Shown here piece after piece: positions 17,652 to 27,800 of a DNA stretch of 64,000 nucleotides. Each line of letters begins with the position of its first letter. Positions within the stretch are counted from its first letter, which is position 1. Location: assembly GCA_964463985.1 (NCBI GenBank), contig CAYXEK010000003.1:1-64000 (forward strand). Reading direction: 5' to 3'. The notes beneath the pieces are model-generated. The model was not told the DNA's origin. It saw only the letters and a list, made by a program, of their open reading frames with translations, and ran no database searches. The position numbers were made by a program, and so were the translations under genes. This stretch comes from JAXGPF01 sp964463985. Lineage in GTDB: Bacteria > Verrucomicrobiota > Kiritimatiellia > JAAZAB01.

Positions 17652-18818
17652 ATGAAGATAGGAATCAAGCGGATATGCGGCGGCGGGATAGGGTTGATTA
17701 TGGCGCTGGCGGTGCCCTGTGTTTCGGCGCCGGCGGATTACGCGCAGGCGATGAAGGAAGCCTGGGGATTGCATCAAAAGGATTATCAAGCGGCCATCAA
17801 ACTCTATCAAACGGCAATGACACTGGCGGAGAATTACGGGCAAAAGGCGCGAGCGCGTTGGGGACTTGGGTTGACGCTGATGTTATCAGGCGCGGCGGAT
17901 GAAGGGCGAGCGATCCTCGAAGAATTGCTCAAGGGGAATGTTTTAAATCCGGATGACCAGGCGGCGGCGTGGGAAGCCATAGGCGACGGCTGGCTGGCGG
18001 CGCGTCATTATGCGGAAGCCGTGAAAACATATGGCGCAATAGCAAACGTGGAGCATGCCAGCGCTGGTTATAAGGCGCGGGGATTGGTGAAGCGCGGGGC
18101 TGCGGAATACGCGCGGGGCGATTACGCGGCGGCGCGCGCGGCCTGGGAAGAAGCCGTAGCCTTGAAAAACACTTCGCCGGTTCATCTGCGGGAGGCATGG
18201 CCGGGAATCGGCGATACCTATATGGCAGAAGGCAAATGGGATGAGGCGCGATTAGCTTACGAACGTGCGGCGGCGGCTACCGCGGACAGCAACATAAAGG
18301 CGAAAGCGCTGATCGGCGCCGGCAATGCGGCATATGCAGCGGGTGATTATCCCGCAGCGGCGAAAATCTATCTGGACATGCTGGCCGATGACCAGTTGCG
18401 GGGATGGGATGGTCCGCGCTTGGTCCTGTCGCAGCGCCTGGACACGATTTTCCGGATGCAGTTGCAAAAGGCCGATGATTTATTGGTGGCAGGCAAATAT
18501 TCGGAAGCGCGGGCGGAATATGCCAAAGCATTTGACATGGAACAGGTGGAAGACCATCACAAGGCAGCGGCGCAGTTAGGTATGGGAAAATGCCTGGAAG
18601 CGGAAAAGAAATCAGCGGAAGCGCGGGCGGAATATGCAAAAGTTCTGGCCATGCCGGGCGCGCATTGGCCGGACAAGGGCAGGGCTCAGATGGGGGTCGC
18701 GCGCTGTTGGGAAACTGAAGGTAATAAAGCAGAAGCGTTGAAAGCCTACGAAGGGCTACTCAAGATGAAAAATGTGTCGCGATTCGATATGGCTGAAGCG
18801 GAAGCCAAGCTCCGCTGA
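17652..18818 (+). CDS. secreted TPR-repeat protein
   Basis: From the ATG at 17652 the protein has 388 residues. This start is preferred over the ATG at 17628 because GGGGG lies just upstream and because it gives a proper signal peptide (GGGIGLIMALAVPCVSA). The mature part is almost entirely helical tetratricopeptide repeats: YAQAMKEAWGLHQKDYQAAIKLYQ, ARHYAEAVKTYGAI, GDYAAARAAWEEAV, GKWDEARLAYERAA, GDYPAAAKIYLDML and GKYSEARAEYAKAF. TPR proteins act as scaffolds for protein complexes, here probably periplasmic. It sits between the giant secreted protein and the secreted transglutaminase-like protein with short spacers, so it may assemble with those products. No catalytic domain is present. Confidence 0.8.
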   Translation: MKIGIKRICGGGIGLIMALAVPCVSAPADYAQAMKEAWGLHQKDYQAAIKLYQTAMTLAENYGQKARARWGLGLTLMLSGAADEGRAILEELLKGNVLNPDDQAAAWEAIGDGWLAARHYAEAVKTYGAIANVEHASAGYKARGLVKRGAAEYARGDYAAARAAWEEAVALKNTSPVHLREAWPGIGDTYMAEGKWDEARLAYERAAAATADSNIKAKALIGAGNAAYAAGDYPAAAKIYLDMLADDQLRGWDGPRLVLSQRLDTIFRMQLQKADDLLVAGKYSEARAEYAKAFDMEQVEDHHKAAAQLGMGKCLEAEKKSAEARAEYAKVLAMPGAHWPDKGRAQMGVARCWETEGNKAEALKAYEGLLKMKNVSRFDMAEAEAKLR

Positions 18819-18862
18819 TTGATAAACACTATTGTTGAAAATCACGGATGCAGGAGGTATTT

Positions 18863-21094
18863 ATGCGTATCAAGAAGGCATTGATGCGTGTGGTTTTGTT
18901 GTGCGGTTTGTTTTGTAAATCCGGAGTTTTGGCACAGACGGTGCGGATGGAATGGACGGCTTCCGGCGAGGAAATATATCAGCGGGGATTTATGCAGCGA
19001 TTGCGCCGCCATCCCGCGGGCGGGGTAGGACTTTTTAATATGGCGTTGATTGAAAATGACGCGCCGGGCGCTGGGTCCAGCCGGCAAGGGATCAATCGCG
19101 ATATGGTATGGGGCGACAATCGGGCGCGTAAAGTTCTTGTCTTGCCGGATGCGCGCGCGGAACGCGCGTTTCTGGTGGTTTTTTTTGATGACCAGGGCAA
19201 ACATCCGCTGGAATTTATGATCAACGGCAATGCGGGGCGCATTGAAAACTGGGATTCCGAGTCATGCCACCTGGCTTATCGTTGGGTGGAATTCCCGGCG
19301 GAATGGCTGCGCGAAGGCGATAATACGATAGACTTGTTTTGTCCCGCGGCCGCGACCGCCAAGGAAGGCTGGTCGATATACCTGGCGCGTGCGGAAGATT
19401 ATGCGGCTGGCGGCGGCGATCCTACAGATGTCGGACGGACTTCTTTCAAGTCGGATGACGGCGGCAAAACCTGGCGCGAAAGTCCGTTCGGTACGGAAGG
19501 CGCATGCCGTGCCGAATATTGTGTCCGGCTAAGCCTGGATCGTTACGTAGCGGGCGGCTGGCTGGCGACGCCGGTGATTGATCTTTGGCGTTGCGCGAAC
19601 GACGGCCCAATCTTGCCTATCCGTTCGCCGCAGCAGATTCATTTGAAATTGTGCGCGGATATCCCGGAAGGCGCGCGGGTGGAGTATTTCATCCGCAAAG
19701 GCCGGCGCCCGTGTCCGTTGGCGCAAGACGGATGGAGTGAGTATAAGTTAATCGGCGGGGGCGCTGAAGTGGACTTGACGCTGGATGCTTCGCGGCCGGA
19801 TGCACGTGCTATCCATAATGCGGCGGAACTGGTTCCAGATGATGAACGTATTTTCGGACGTTGGATACAATTAAAAGCCGTTCTTTCCACAGATAATCCC
19901 TTGCATACGCCGCGCGTGCTTTCGATGTCGGTGGTTTGCGATCTGGACCAAAAACTGCCCCCGCGGGCGGAGCAGCGCGCCTTGTATGATAACAGCCTTT
20001 GGGTGGCTGAGTTGGATAATCCTGAAATTGGATATTCCGCGCTGGATTGGCAATGGGAAGCCTGGGACAGAACAGAGTTCGCCGAGTTGCGCGCGCGGGA
20101 GAATCTTGACGAAATTGTCGCTGGCAGCAAGACCCAGTTTGAAATAATTACCCGTCTTTTAGAGTATGCAACCACACGCGCTCCAATTATGTTGCCCGAT
20201 GTCAATTATCCGAAATGGGATGCGCTCTCAATTCTCAACCGGGTGGATCAACATGGCGGCTTCGGATTTTGCCATCAATTCAATAATTTCATGATCGGAC
20301 TCTGCGCCGCTTTCGGCCTCCAGGGCCGGCTGGTCAATGGCGTCAATCATGAGATGGCGGAAATATGGAGCGATGATTTCGGCAAATGGTTTTACGTTGA
20401 TGCAAGTTATGCCAATCACCTGTTGCTGGACCCGGCATCCGGCGCTCCGCTCAGCCTGTTGGATTTGCATAATTGCCTGCTGGACATATTTTTTGAGGGA
20501 CGTCCGGTTGATTGGATGAACGACCTGACCGGGCCTACGCAGTTTGCCGCAAAGTTGCGCGAGCAAAAAGGCGCCGGGCCGGTGCTGCGCAGTTCTTCGA
20601 CTTACCACGCCGATGCCGGCCAGAGTTATAAAGGCATGGTGCATTCCGGATTCCTGCGTATGATTCCGCGCAATAATTTTTACGAACAGCCTCTGCCGAT
20701 TCCGCTGGCGCACGGCACCAGTTGGTGGCCGTGGGACGGATATGTCAATTGGTATGATGCCCGTACGCCGCCGCAACGCCAATATTCGCGTTTCACGGAT
20801 CGCCCGGCGGATTTATGGCCGGACCTGAATTTTACACGGGTGCATGCTGTGCGCCATCAATATAATCGTTACTTGTACCTGACGTTTGAAACATATACGC
20901 CAAATTTCTCGCATTTTGAAGTCAAGGAGAATGACGGCGGCTGGATGCGCATTGAAGGCGACCGCCGGACCTGGGTGCTGGCGCCCGGCAGAAACACGTT
21001 GCTGGTGCGCTCGGTCAACCGCGCGGGCGCAGCCGGCCGCCCGGCGCGCTGGGTGGTGCATCGCCGTGAAACTCCTTTGCCGGATTTGCAATGA
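18863..21094 (+). CDS. secreted transglutaminase-like protein
   Basis: The start is the ATG at 18863, seven bases after AGGAGG (18851-18856); the ATG at 18848 is upstream of that site and is rejected. The protein has 743 residues with a signal peptide at about 1-23 (MRVVLLCGLFCKSGVLA). The N-terminal half is beta-rich, with carbohydrate-binding-like segments. Around residues 465-515 is a transglutaminase-like papain-fold core: Cys in GFGFCHQFNNF, His in GVNHEMAEIW and Asp in WFYVDASY, the order and spacing of the Cys-His-Asp triad. The C-terminal part is Ig-like. In bacteria such domains usually act as peptidases or amidases on cell-wall or glycoprotein substrates rather than as cross-linkers. 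It belongs to the 11.8-23.4 kb same-strand gene run; the substrate is unknown. Confidence 0.7.
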   Translation: MRIKKALMRVVLLCGLFCKSGVLAQTVRMEWTASGEEIYQRGFMQRLRRHPAGGVGLFNMALIENDAPGAGSSRQGINRDMVWGDNRARKVLVLPDARAERAFLVVFFDDQGKHPLEFMINGNAGRIENWDSESCHLAYRWVEFPAEWLREGDNTIDLFCPAAATAKEGWSIYLARAEDYAAGGGDPTDVGRTSFKSDDGGKTWRESPFGTEGACRAEYCVRLSLDRYVAGGWLATPVIDLWRCANDGPILPIRSPQQIHLKLCADIPEGARVEYFIRKGRRPCPLAQDGWSEYKLIGGGAEVDLTLDASRPDARAIHNAAELVPDDERIFGRWIQLKAVLSTDNPLHTPRVLSMSVVCDLDQKLPPRAEQRALYDNSLWVAELDNPEIGYSALDWQWEAWDRTEFAELRARENLDEIVAGSKTQFEIITRLLEYATTRAPIMLPDVNYPKWDALSILNRVDQHGGFGFCHQFNNFMIGLCAAFGLQGRLVNGVNHEMAEIWSDDFGKWFYVDASYANHLLLDPASGAPLSLLDLHNCLLDIFFEGRPVDWMNDLTGPTQFAAKLREQKGAGPVLRSSSTYHADAGQSYKGMVHSGFLRMIPRNNFYEQPLPIPLAHGTSWWPWDGYVNWYDARTPPQRQYSRFTDRPADLWPDLNFTRVHAVRHQYNRYLYLTFETYTPNFSHFEVKENDGGWMRIEGDRRTWVLAPGRNTLLVRSVNRAGAAGRPARWVVHRRETPLPDLQ

Positions 21095-21197
21095 CTGCAC
21101 AAGTGTAATTGGCTGGAAAATTATGTAATTGTCAGGACAATTACGAGAACATGATTAACTCGCCGCCGTTGACGCACTTCGCGGAAAGATAACTCCT

Positions 21198-23375
21198 ATG
21201 ACCGTGCATTATTCTCCCGGCGGCCTTAAACTAAAAGCCGCCGGCGCTTGTTTCCCGGATCGCCCTTATTTCCCGGTTATTCTGGCCAATGGCGTGGATG
21301 CCGTTACGATCGGTCCGATGGGAACGGTCCTGTCACGCCATGACATCAGCAGCGCGACGTTGCCCAATGTGTCTTCCCTGGGCTGGTTCAAGACAGACCG
21401 CAAGCATTTCGAATCGGATACAAGTTATGGCAGCAGCCTGTGCCTGGCTGATCCGCGCACTTTCCTGTTCCTGGGCGACGAGCAGTTCATGCCGCTCCAG
21501 ACGGAGCAGGTCTTCGATCCGCGCACGGCCACGGTGACGACTACCTTTGGCCTGTTCAGCAATCGCGATGCGGGAAGCGTGCGGTTGGAGGTCAAAACCT
21601 TTCTGACAGACGACCATCTGCTGGTGGAGCGCTTTCGGATTTTGGAAGCGCCGGCGATGCCGGTGCATCTTGAGTTTGCGCTTGCCATGCCGTTTGACTC
21701 CGGCTCCTGTGGCATGGACCCTCCCGTTCAGGCGCGGAGCATCAGGCGCGCGCCGCTCAAAAGGGTGGGGGGAATGCAATATTCCTATCGCCTGTGCGGC
21801 TACCGGGGGATTGGCGCTACCTGGCACGATGGCGCAGATCCGGTAATTAAAACCGTGGGCAAAAACGGCGCGCAGCGTTTGGTTTCCGCGGTGCTGAAAG
21901 CCGGCGCAAGCCTGACGCACTATGTAGCAGTGCTGGACAACAAGGATGCCGGCGATCCGCGGCGCGCCCTGGCGGCGCTGGTGAACAAGGTATGCGAGGA
22001 AGGATACGCCGGGATACATCGGGAGCACGTGGCAAATTGGCGGGCCTATTTCCGCCGGTCCGGGGTCCGGCTTCCGGCGCTTGATCTCCAGCATCTATAC
22101 GACACGAGTTTATATGTGCTGCGCAGCGTGCATGATCGGCGCACGGGGTTTATGCCCATGGGCATTTTGCCGTTTCAATGGCAGAACACCATGTTCTGGG
22201 ATAGTTGGTTTGCTTCGATGGCCTGGCTGGGGGGTAATCGTCAGTCCGAGGCGCGGAGTATATCGGCTTTCTGGAAGCGGCGTTTGCCGGAGGCGCGTGC
22301 GGTGGCCCGCCAATTGAAATGCGGCGGGGCGCGATTTGCGTGGACGTCGAATCGGGAACATTTCTGCCGGGACAAGGCCACTGTGGTTCAGTTTCATAAT
22401 AACGCGGCGGTGGCGCTCCAGGTGGCGCAGGTCTGGCGGGCGACAGGGGACGCGGACTTTCTGCGGGAGCACTTGCCGGTGATGGAGCATGCGCTTCGGT
22501 TTCTGGTTGACCGCCTGGTGCGCGTGCAGGGGGGGGACGTTGCGTTGCTGGCGTGCGCAGGGCCGGATGAATCGGTCCTGGATCAGAAACGCATGGATAC
22601 CTGGACCTGTGCGGTGATTATCAAGACGATTGACGAATACCTGGCTGCGATCCGGTCATTAGGGTGTCCGCCGTTTCAGAACATCTTGCCGCGCCTGCGG
22701 CGCATGCTCTGGAAGGCCTTGAATCGCAATGTGGACCGCCGCGGCGTACTGCAGTCGTTCGAGGGCGGCGCGCATCCGCACTGGGGGTCGCTGATTTTCA
22801 CGCTGTTTCCCGAGCATCCGGCGCGGATAAAAACGCTGCGGGCGCTTTCCCTGTACGACCGCGAGTTGGATGGATATAACAGCCATGGGATTATTCATTA
22901 TCCGGAGCGCGTGTTTACCTGGACGGAATACTGGGTCGCCCGGATTCAGGCCGAGGCGGGCGATCGGTCCGCCTGGGAGCGCTTGCAGAAAAACGTTAAA
23001 TTTACCAACATGTTTGGCGGCATGCCGGAACGCATTTACATGCACGGTGAGTTGTTTATCAACTGGTTTATGACAGCGCATGCCGCCTGTCTCTGGGCGG
23101 TGCATGCTTTGCTGCTGCACCGCGATGGCGATACCTTGCGGGTGTTGACAGGGTTGCCGGAGGATTGGAAAACCGCGGCCTTCGACAATCTGACCACCGC
23201 CGATGGACTCCGGGTGTCCGCTGCCATGGAAAACGGACAACTGACGCGCCTGGAGATTATCAACGATCATGCCGACCCCAGGCGCATTCGACTGCATGCT
23301 CCCGGAATCAAGGCGCCGCCATTCATCCTGGAAAGCGGTCGCCGTTGGCGCTGGCCATCCTCCCGCCTTCTTTAA
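21198..23375 (+). CDS. GH65-like six-hairpin glycosidase/phosphorylase
   Basis: This 725-residue protein has no signal peptide, so it is probably cytoplasmic. The first 270 residues are a beta-sandwich. From about residue 295 the fold is (alpha/alpha)6: LYDTSLYVLRSVHD, NTMFWDSWFASMAWL, VVQFHNNAAVALQVAQVW and CAGPDESVLDQ. The FWDSW and GPDE motifs correspond to positions conserved in GH65 and related clan GH-L enzymes, where the Glu of GPDE is the general acid. The short beta-sandwich C-terminus (TGLPEDWKTAAFDNL) is also typical. Whether it hydrolyses or phosphorolyses cannot be told. It is the last gene of the run that begins before 11.8 kb, and a 360-base non-coding stretch follows. Confidence 0.75.
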   Translation: MTVHYSPGGLKLKAAGACFPDRPYFPVILANGVDAVTIGPMGTVLSRHDISSATLPNVSSLGWFKTDRKHFESDTSYGSSLCLADPRTFLFLGDEQFMPLQTEQVFDPRTATVTTTFGLFSNRDAGSVRLEVKTFLTDDHLLVERFRILEAPAMPVHLEFALAMPFDSGSCGMDPPVQARSIRRAPLKRVGGMQYSYRLCGYRGIGATWHDGADPVIKTVGKNGAQRLVSAVLKAGASLTHYVAVLDNKDAGDPRRALAALVNKVCEEGYAGIHREHVANWRAYFRRSGVRLPALDLQHLYDTSLYVLRSVHDRRTGFMPMGILPFQWQNTMFWDSWFASMAWLGGNRQSEARSISAFWKRRLPEARAVARQLKCGGARFAWTSNREHFCRDKATVVQFHNNAAVALQVAQVWRATGDADFLREHLPVMEHALRFLVDRLVRVQGGDVALLACAGPDESVLDQKRMDTWTCAVIIKTIDEYLAAIRSLGCPPFQNILPRLRRMLWKALNRNVDRRGVLQSFEGGAHPHWGSLIFTLFPEHPARIKTLRALSLYDRELDGYNSHGIIHYPERVFTWTEYWVARIQAEAGDRSAWERLQKNVKFTNMFGGMPERIYMHGELFINWFMTAHAACLWAVHALLLHRDGDTLRVLTGLPEDWKTAAFDNLTTADGLRVSAAMENGQLTRLEIINDHADPRRIRLHAPGIKAPPFILESGRRWRWPSSRLL

Positions 23376-23734
23376 GCCCAAGGCGGGCCGTCCGGTGTCG
23401 GATTCCGATTGTAATTCAAAAGGATCGCGTTTTGAATGCGAAATTGCCTGTTATCCGGTTTGCGCTGCAAAAGTCAGCGAATGTCGACGGCACGCCAGCT
23501 TTACGGACCGAAAACCGTAAAAAGCTTGACTGCACCCTCCGGCTTTGAACATACGGTTTATTTCCTGCAGCGCGAGATATGATCTTCAGCCTGTGTGCAT
23601 ACAAAATAGTATAAATAAATATTTTGTCCCGGTGCTGATAATTCCAAAATGTTGTTAGATATTGTTGACTTATTTCAAAATATGGATATGATAAATTTCT
23701 TGTTTATAGATAATAATGTAGTCTGTCGCTTGCC
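23376..23734. other. intergenic stretch with promoter of the GntR/LacI gene
   Basis: The first 200 bases hold no gene; a short hairpin, TTACGG at 23501-23506 with CCGTAA at 23515-23520, is the only structure seen. From about 23590 the sequence becomes strongly AT-rich and carries the promoter at 23665-23692. Confidence 0.5.
23665..23692 (+). promoter_or_regulatory. sigma70-like promoter of the GntR/LacI regulator gene
   Basis: TTGACT at 23665-23670 and TATGAT at 23687-23692 are separated by 16 bases in an AT-rich stretch. The start codon lies 43 bases further on. Confidence 0.55.
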
Positions 23735-24808
23735 ATGGTTCAGAAATATCAACAGGTGGCGGAACTGATCCGGGATGATTGCCTGCGGCGCAATCTGCCG
23801 TTGGAGGCGTACCTGCCGACGGAGTTGGAGTTGGCGGCTTCTTTCAAGGTGAACCGCCTGACTGTGCGCCGGGCGTTAAAACACCTGGAAAACCAGCGGA
23901 TAGTTTCGCCGGTGACCGGCAAGCGCCGGCGGCTGCTGGCCGCCGCCGGAACTGCCCCAAAAACCAGTCTGGTGGCCTGTCTCGGGCGCAGCAGTTCTGC
24001 GCCGGCCGGCACTTTCGGCAACCTTGTATTCGCCCGCATGTTCGAACAAATGGCCCGAACGTTTCAAGCTTCGAATTTAAGCTTGCTGGGCATCCCGATA
24101 GACTCCTCCGTAACTCAACCGCCCGAGGTTGTCCGCAGTCCCCTGATGAAAGCCCTGCTGGTGTTTGAATCCCTCCCGCGCAGCTTTGCGCTTCCGGATG
24201 TCCATGCGCCGGTGATTGCCGTGAATGCCCCGTCCAATTGTTGCGTGCCGGCTGATTTTAAAATTGATTTTGACTCTTTCGGGTTGGCCGGCCATGCGGT
24301 GGGCAAATTAGCGGAACTGGGACATCGCCGGATGGTCTGGGTGGAGTGGGAGAACCGTGGTCTCGGCACTTTCGCGGTGGAGCGGACCGGCTACGAAAGC
24401 GCCTTGAAACGCTATCGCCTGGACCTCCCGATTTTCCTGGAAATCGAAAATTTTCCGGCGCCGGACCTGATCCAGGTCCAGGCGCAAATCCGGCGACTAT
24501 TGCGCAAGCACCCGGCGATTGACGGGTTCATCACCGCCAGCAGCGATTTGAATCCATTTTTAATGGCCGGATTGTCCGCTGCAGGCGTAGCGGTGCCGGA
24601 ACAGGCATCGGTGCTGGCCTTGGCCGGACAGGAGCCGGCCGCCGGCGTTCGCCGGATTTCCGGTTATTACAACGATTATCCGGCAATTGCCGCGGCGATT
24701 TGCGAATTTACACGGCTGGTGATTGCCGGCCAGGTAAAATATGTTGATCGGATAACCCTGGGCAAAAACCGCTGGGAGCCGGGCGAAACCGTGCGCCGGC
24801 GCAATTAA
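23735..24808 (+). CDS. GntR-LacI hybrid transcriptional regulator (AraR-like)
   Basis: This 357-residue protein has a GntR-type winged helix at residues about 5-70 (LPTELELAASFKVNRLTVRRALKHLE). It is joined to a LacI/GalR-type periplasmic-binding-protein domain at about 80-350 (GLAGHAVGKLAELGHRRMVWV, AIDGFITASSDLNPFLMAGL, VAVPEQASVLALAG). This is the architecture of AraR and related sugar-responsive repressors. The effector-binding domain implies a sugar ligand. The gene sits immediately upstream of the second giant secreted protein and a run of glycosidase genes, which it probably controls. A perfect hairpin follows its stop codon. No operator is confidently identified. Confidence 0.85.
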   Translation: MVQKYQQVAELIRDDCLRRNLPLEAYLPTELELAASFKVNRLTVRRALKHLENQRIVSPVTGKRRRLLAAAGTAPKTSLVACLGRSSSAPAGTFGNLVFARMFEQMARTFQASNLSLLGIPIDSSVTQPPEVVRSPLMKALLVFESLPRSFALPDVHAPVIAVNAPSNCCVPADFKIDFDSFGLAGHAVGKLAELGHRRMVWVEWENRGLGTFAVERTGYESALKRYRLDLPIFLEIENFPAPDLIQVQAQIRRLLRKHPAIDGFITASSDLNPFLMAGLSAAGVAVPEQASVLALAGQEPAAGVRRISGYYNDYPAIAAAICEFTRLVIAGQVKYVDRITLGKNRWEPGETVRRRN

Positions 24809-24831
24809 CGGGAATCAAGCGCTGATTCCCG
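24809..24831 (+). terminator. hairpin after the GntR/LacI gene
   Basis: A perfect 9-base-pair stem (CGGGAATCA with TGATTCCCG) and a 5-base loop begin right after the TAA at 24806-24808. No T-run follows, so it may be a weak terminator, an mRNA-stabilising hairpin or an operator palindrome. Confidence 0.4.
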
Positions 24832-24890
24832 TATATGACACAACCATTTCACGGCAGAAGCATTTGAAAATCAAAATACAAGGAGCATGC

Positions 24891-27800
24891 ATGCGTCAAC
24901 AAGCTATCACTGCGGGAATGGTTTGGTTAGCGGCGGCGGGCCTGAATCTCTACGCCCAGGAAACGGTTCAAACAGCCAAACAGCCGCATGGCCGGGATGC
25001 GTTCACCGCCGCTTTTTCGTTGTACCTGGACGGCGACCTGCCGGCGGCCCGCGAGGCGTTTGTCAAAACTGCCGCCCTGCCGGAATGCCATCCGGACTAC
25101 GCTGCCAATGCCGTCCTGATGGCGGGTATCCTCAACGCGGTGATGAACGACACAAACGCGGCCTTTGCGTCTTTCGAGCAGGTGCGCGCCATGACGAATG
25201 CCGCGCCGACCTACAAGGTTGACGCCGAATGCAACCTGGCCCGCCTGCTGTTCTGGAACGATGACCCGGGGGCGGCATCCAACATGCTGGAACAGGCGCG
25301 CGCTTCTTTGAGCAAGCTTACATGGACCCTGGATTACGGCCAGGTTTCCCGGATTCTTAATATATATGACGATTACCTGAAGCGCGGCAGGTGGGGCTTG
25401 CGCGGGCAACGCGACCGGATCGGCACGCAAATCGAACAGATGGCCCGGCGCACGGTACTGGAAAGGCAATTGACAGAGCAGGGCCTGACGCCCGAACGCC
25501 GGTACCTGCAGGGCGAGCCTGTCAGCGGTCCGTGGGAACGATATCCGGCTTATCCGGCGGCATGTTCGCCGTATTGCTGGGATTTCAACGACAACACCGC
25601 CTGCGGCATTGACCGCACCAATGGCATCGCCGTAATGCAGGTTGCCGACGGATTCCTGTCGCTTGTAACCGGAACGAACGCCCTGTTCGGCTGGGGCAAA
25701 ATGAAAACCGGCGATCCGCAAGCCGGTTTGCTTTCAGGCTACGGCTCCGGCTATAATCAACTCTGCCCGGATTTGCGCGGCATCAAAATCCGGCTGCGGC
25801 AATCCCTGGCGGCCAGCGAATGGCAGGCGCAGGCGGCCGGCAAAACGCGCGGTAGAATATCCGTGGCCGAATCCAAATGGATTGCCGTCAAGGGCACAAA
25901 CTGGCAGGAGGTGTTTTTGCCGTTAACGGCCAAACCGCCATTTTCCGGCATTCAGATATTGTCCGACACGGCCGGCAATTCCGTGGCAATTGACTGGGTG
26001 CGGCCATGCATCTATAACGGGATGCTGTCGCTGCGCAAGGAACTGGAATTGCCGGCGCCGGTATGCTGGGCCAGGGTATCGCTGAGCTGCGCCAATTTCA
26101 GCGGTGCGGATGGATTTGTCCTGTACGTCAACGGGCGCCCGGCGGCCAAATCGCCGCCGGCGATCATGGACAACCAGCTTTGGAATTATGAATTGGACCC
26201 GGGGTTGTTCGTCAAGGGACGCAATGTCCTGGCCTGGGAATCCGGACTGCGGGGATTATTGGACGGCGCATTGCTCTGCGAGGACGGCACGTATGTCCGG
26301 TTTGACAGCGATACCACCTGGCGCGCCGGCGCGCCGGCGCCGGGCGATGACTGGCAAGCGCCGGAATATGACGACAGCGCGTGGGCGCCCGCCCAGCAGG
26401 AAGAATTCGTCCAGCCGCATTACTACTGGTTCAATCCGTCGTGGAAGGGCCGGATCATGGCGCAGCCGGCCGATGCTCGCGCTCAGCCGATTTTCGGCGC
26501 GGCGGAAGATGTGGCCTTGAACCTGGCCGTGCCGGCGCAACCAGGCGCTGCGCCGGAGTTGACCTGGACGCTGTTCGATGAAATGGGCGATTTTGCGAAT
26601 GCATCCGACCGGAAAATTGATTCCGGCATGGTTGACTTGAAATCCGGACTTGCAAATCTCAAATTCGCCGGCCTGGCCGGCGAAATCAAGTTTCCCGCCG
26701 GCCGGCTGCCCGCCAACCGCGCCTATGCGCTGGAGCTGGTGTTGAAATCAGGCGGCAGGGAAATTGAAAAATACCGTTATGAATTTGCGGTCTGCGGACC
26801 GGTGGATTTGCCGGCGGCGGACAATCCGACGAATTACACCGACGGCATGGATCTCAAGCTGGTGTGGGAAACTGATGCGGCGGCCGAGCAGGCGCCCGGC
26901 GCGTTCGTTTCCTGCGACGGCTGGGCGCGCTTGCGCCCGGCGCCGGTGATTGAGACCCCGCTCGGGCGGTTCCGCCAGACTTTCCCGGATGAAAACTTCG
27001 GCTCCATGGGCGGCGAGCCCTGCAATTATATTTCCTTCGTGTATCGCCTGCAAAATCCCGGCCGGCCGCATGTGGCCATTGCGGAATACCCGGACGACAC
27101 CATCCGCAGCCAGGAAATGCGGGTGTCGGAAGGCGGATATTTTTACAGCAATGAAATCGGCAACGACACCGTCATGCTCGGCATGGATCATCCATTGACG
27201 CGCGAGATCCGGCATCATCATTGCCTGTTTTTCCCGGGGCGCAAAATCGGTACGGTGACATTCTTCGCCCTGGGCGGCTTGCGGGGCAGTTGGACGCCTG
27301 ACAAGGCGGCGCGGGTGGGAAAGATTCGCATTTACGAGGTGCTGAACGATGTGCCGGCCCGGCCGATCCAGGATGCGCCCGGCCCGCGCAAATGGATCGG
27401 ACAACTCCCGGAAGCCGGCCCCCGCGAAGTCTTCCAGAGTTGCTTCAGCAGCCCGATTGCCGGATACATCCGCTCCATGCGCATCGCCACCGAACAGCCG
27501 AATTTCTACCGCAATTGGATGGTTGCCTTTGTCAACATGGTCAAGCGTTTGAAATTCGCCGGCGAAAACGCCTATTTCTGCGGGCAGTTCATGTATGACA
27601 AGGTGCTTTATCCGAGCGTCTTTTCCGATGAGACGGCGTTCGGCTGGAGCCATTCCGGCAGCTTGCGCGATTACGGAGTCCTGCTGGCGAAGATGTTCGA
27701 GCAAAATAACCTGGGCTTCTTCAGCGCGCTCCAGATGGGCGGCGCCAACCGGATCGGATTTTCCTGCGATGACCAAGCGTTGGCCGCGGGACATCCCACG

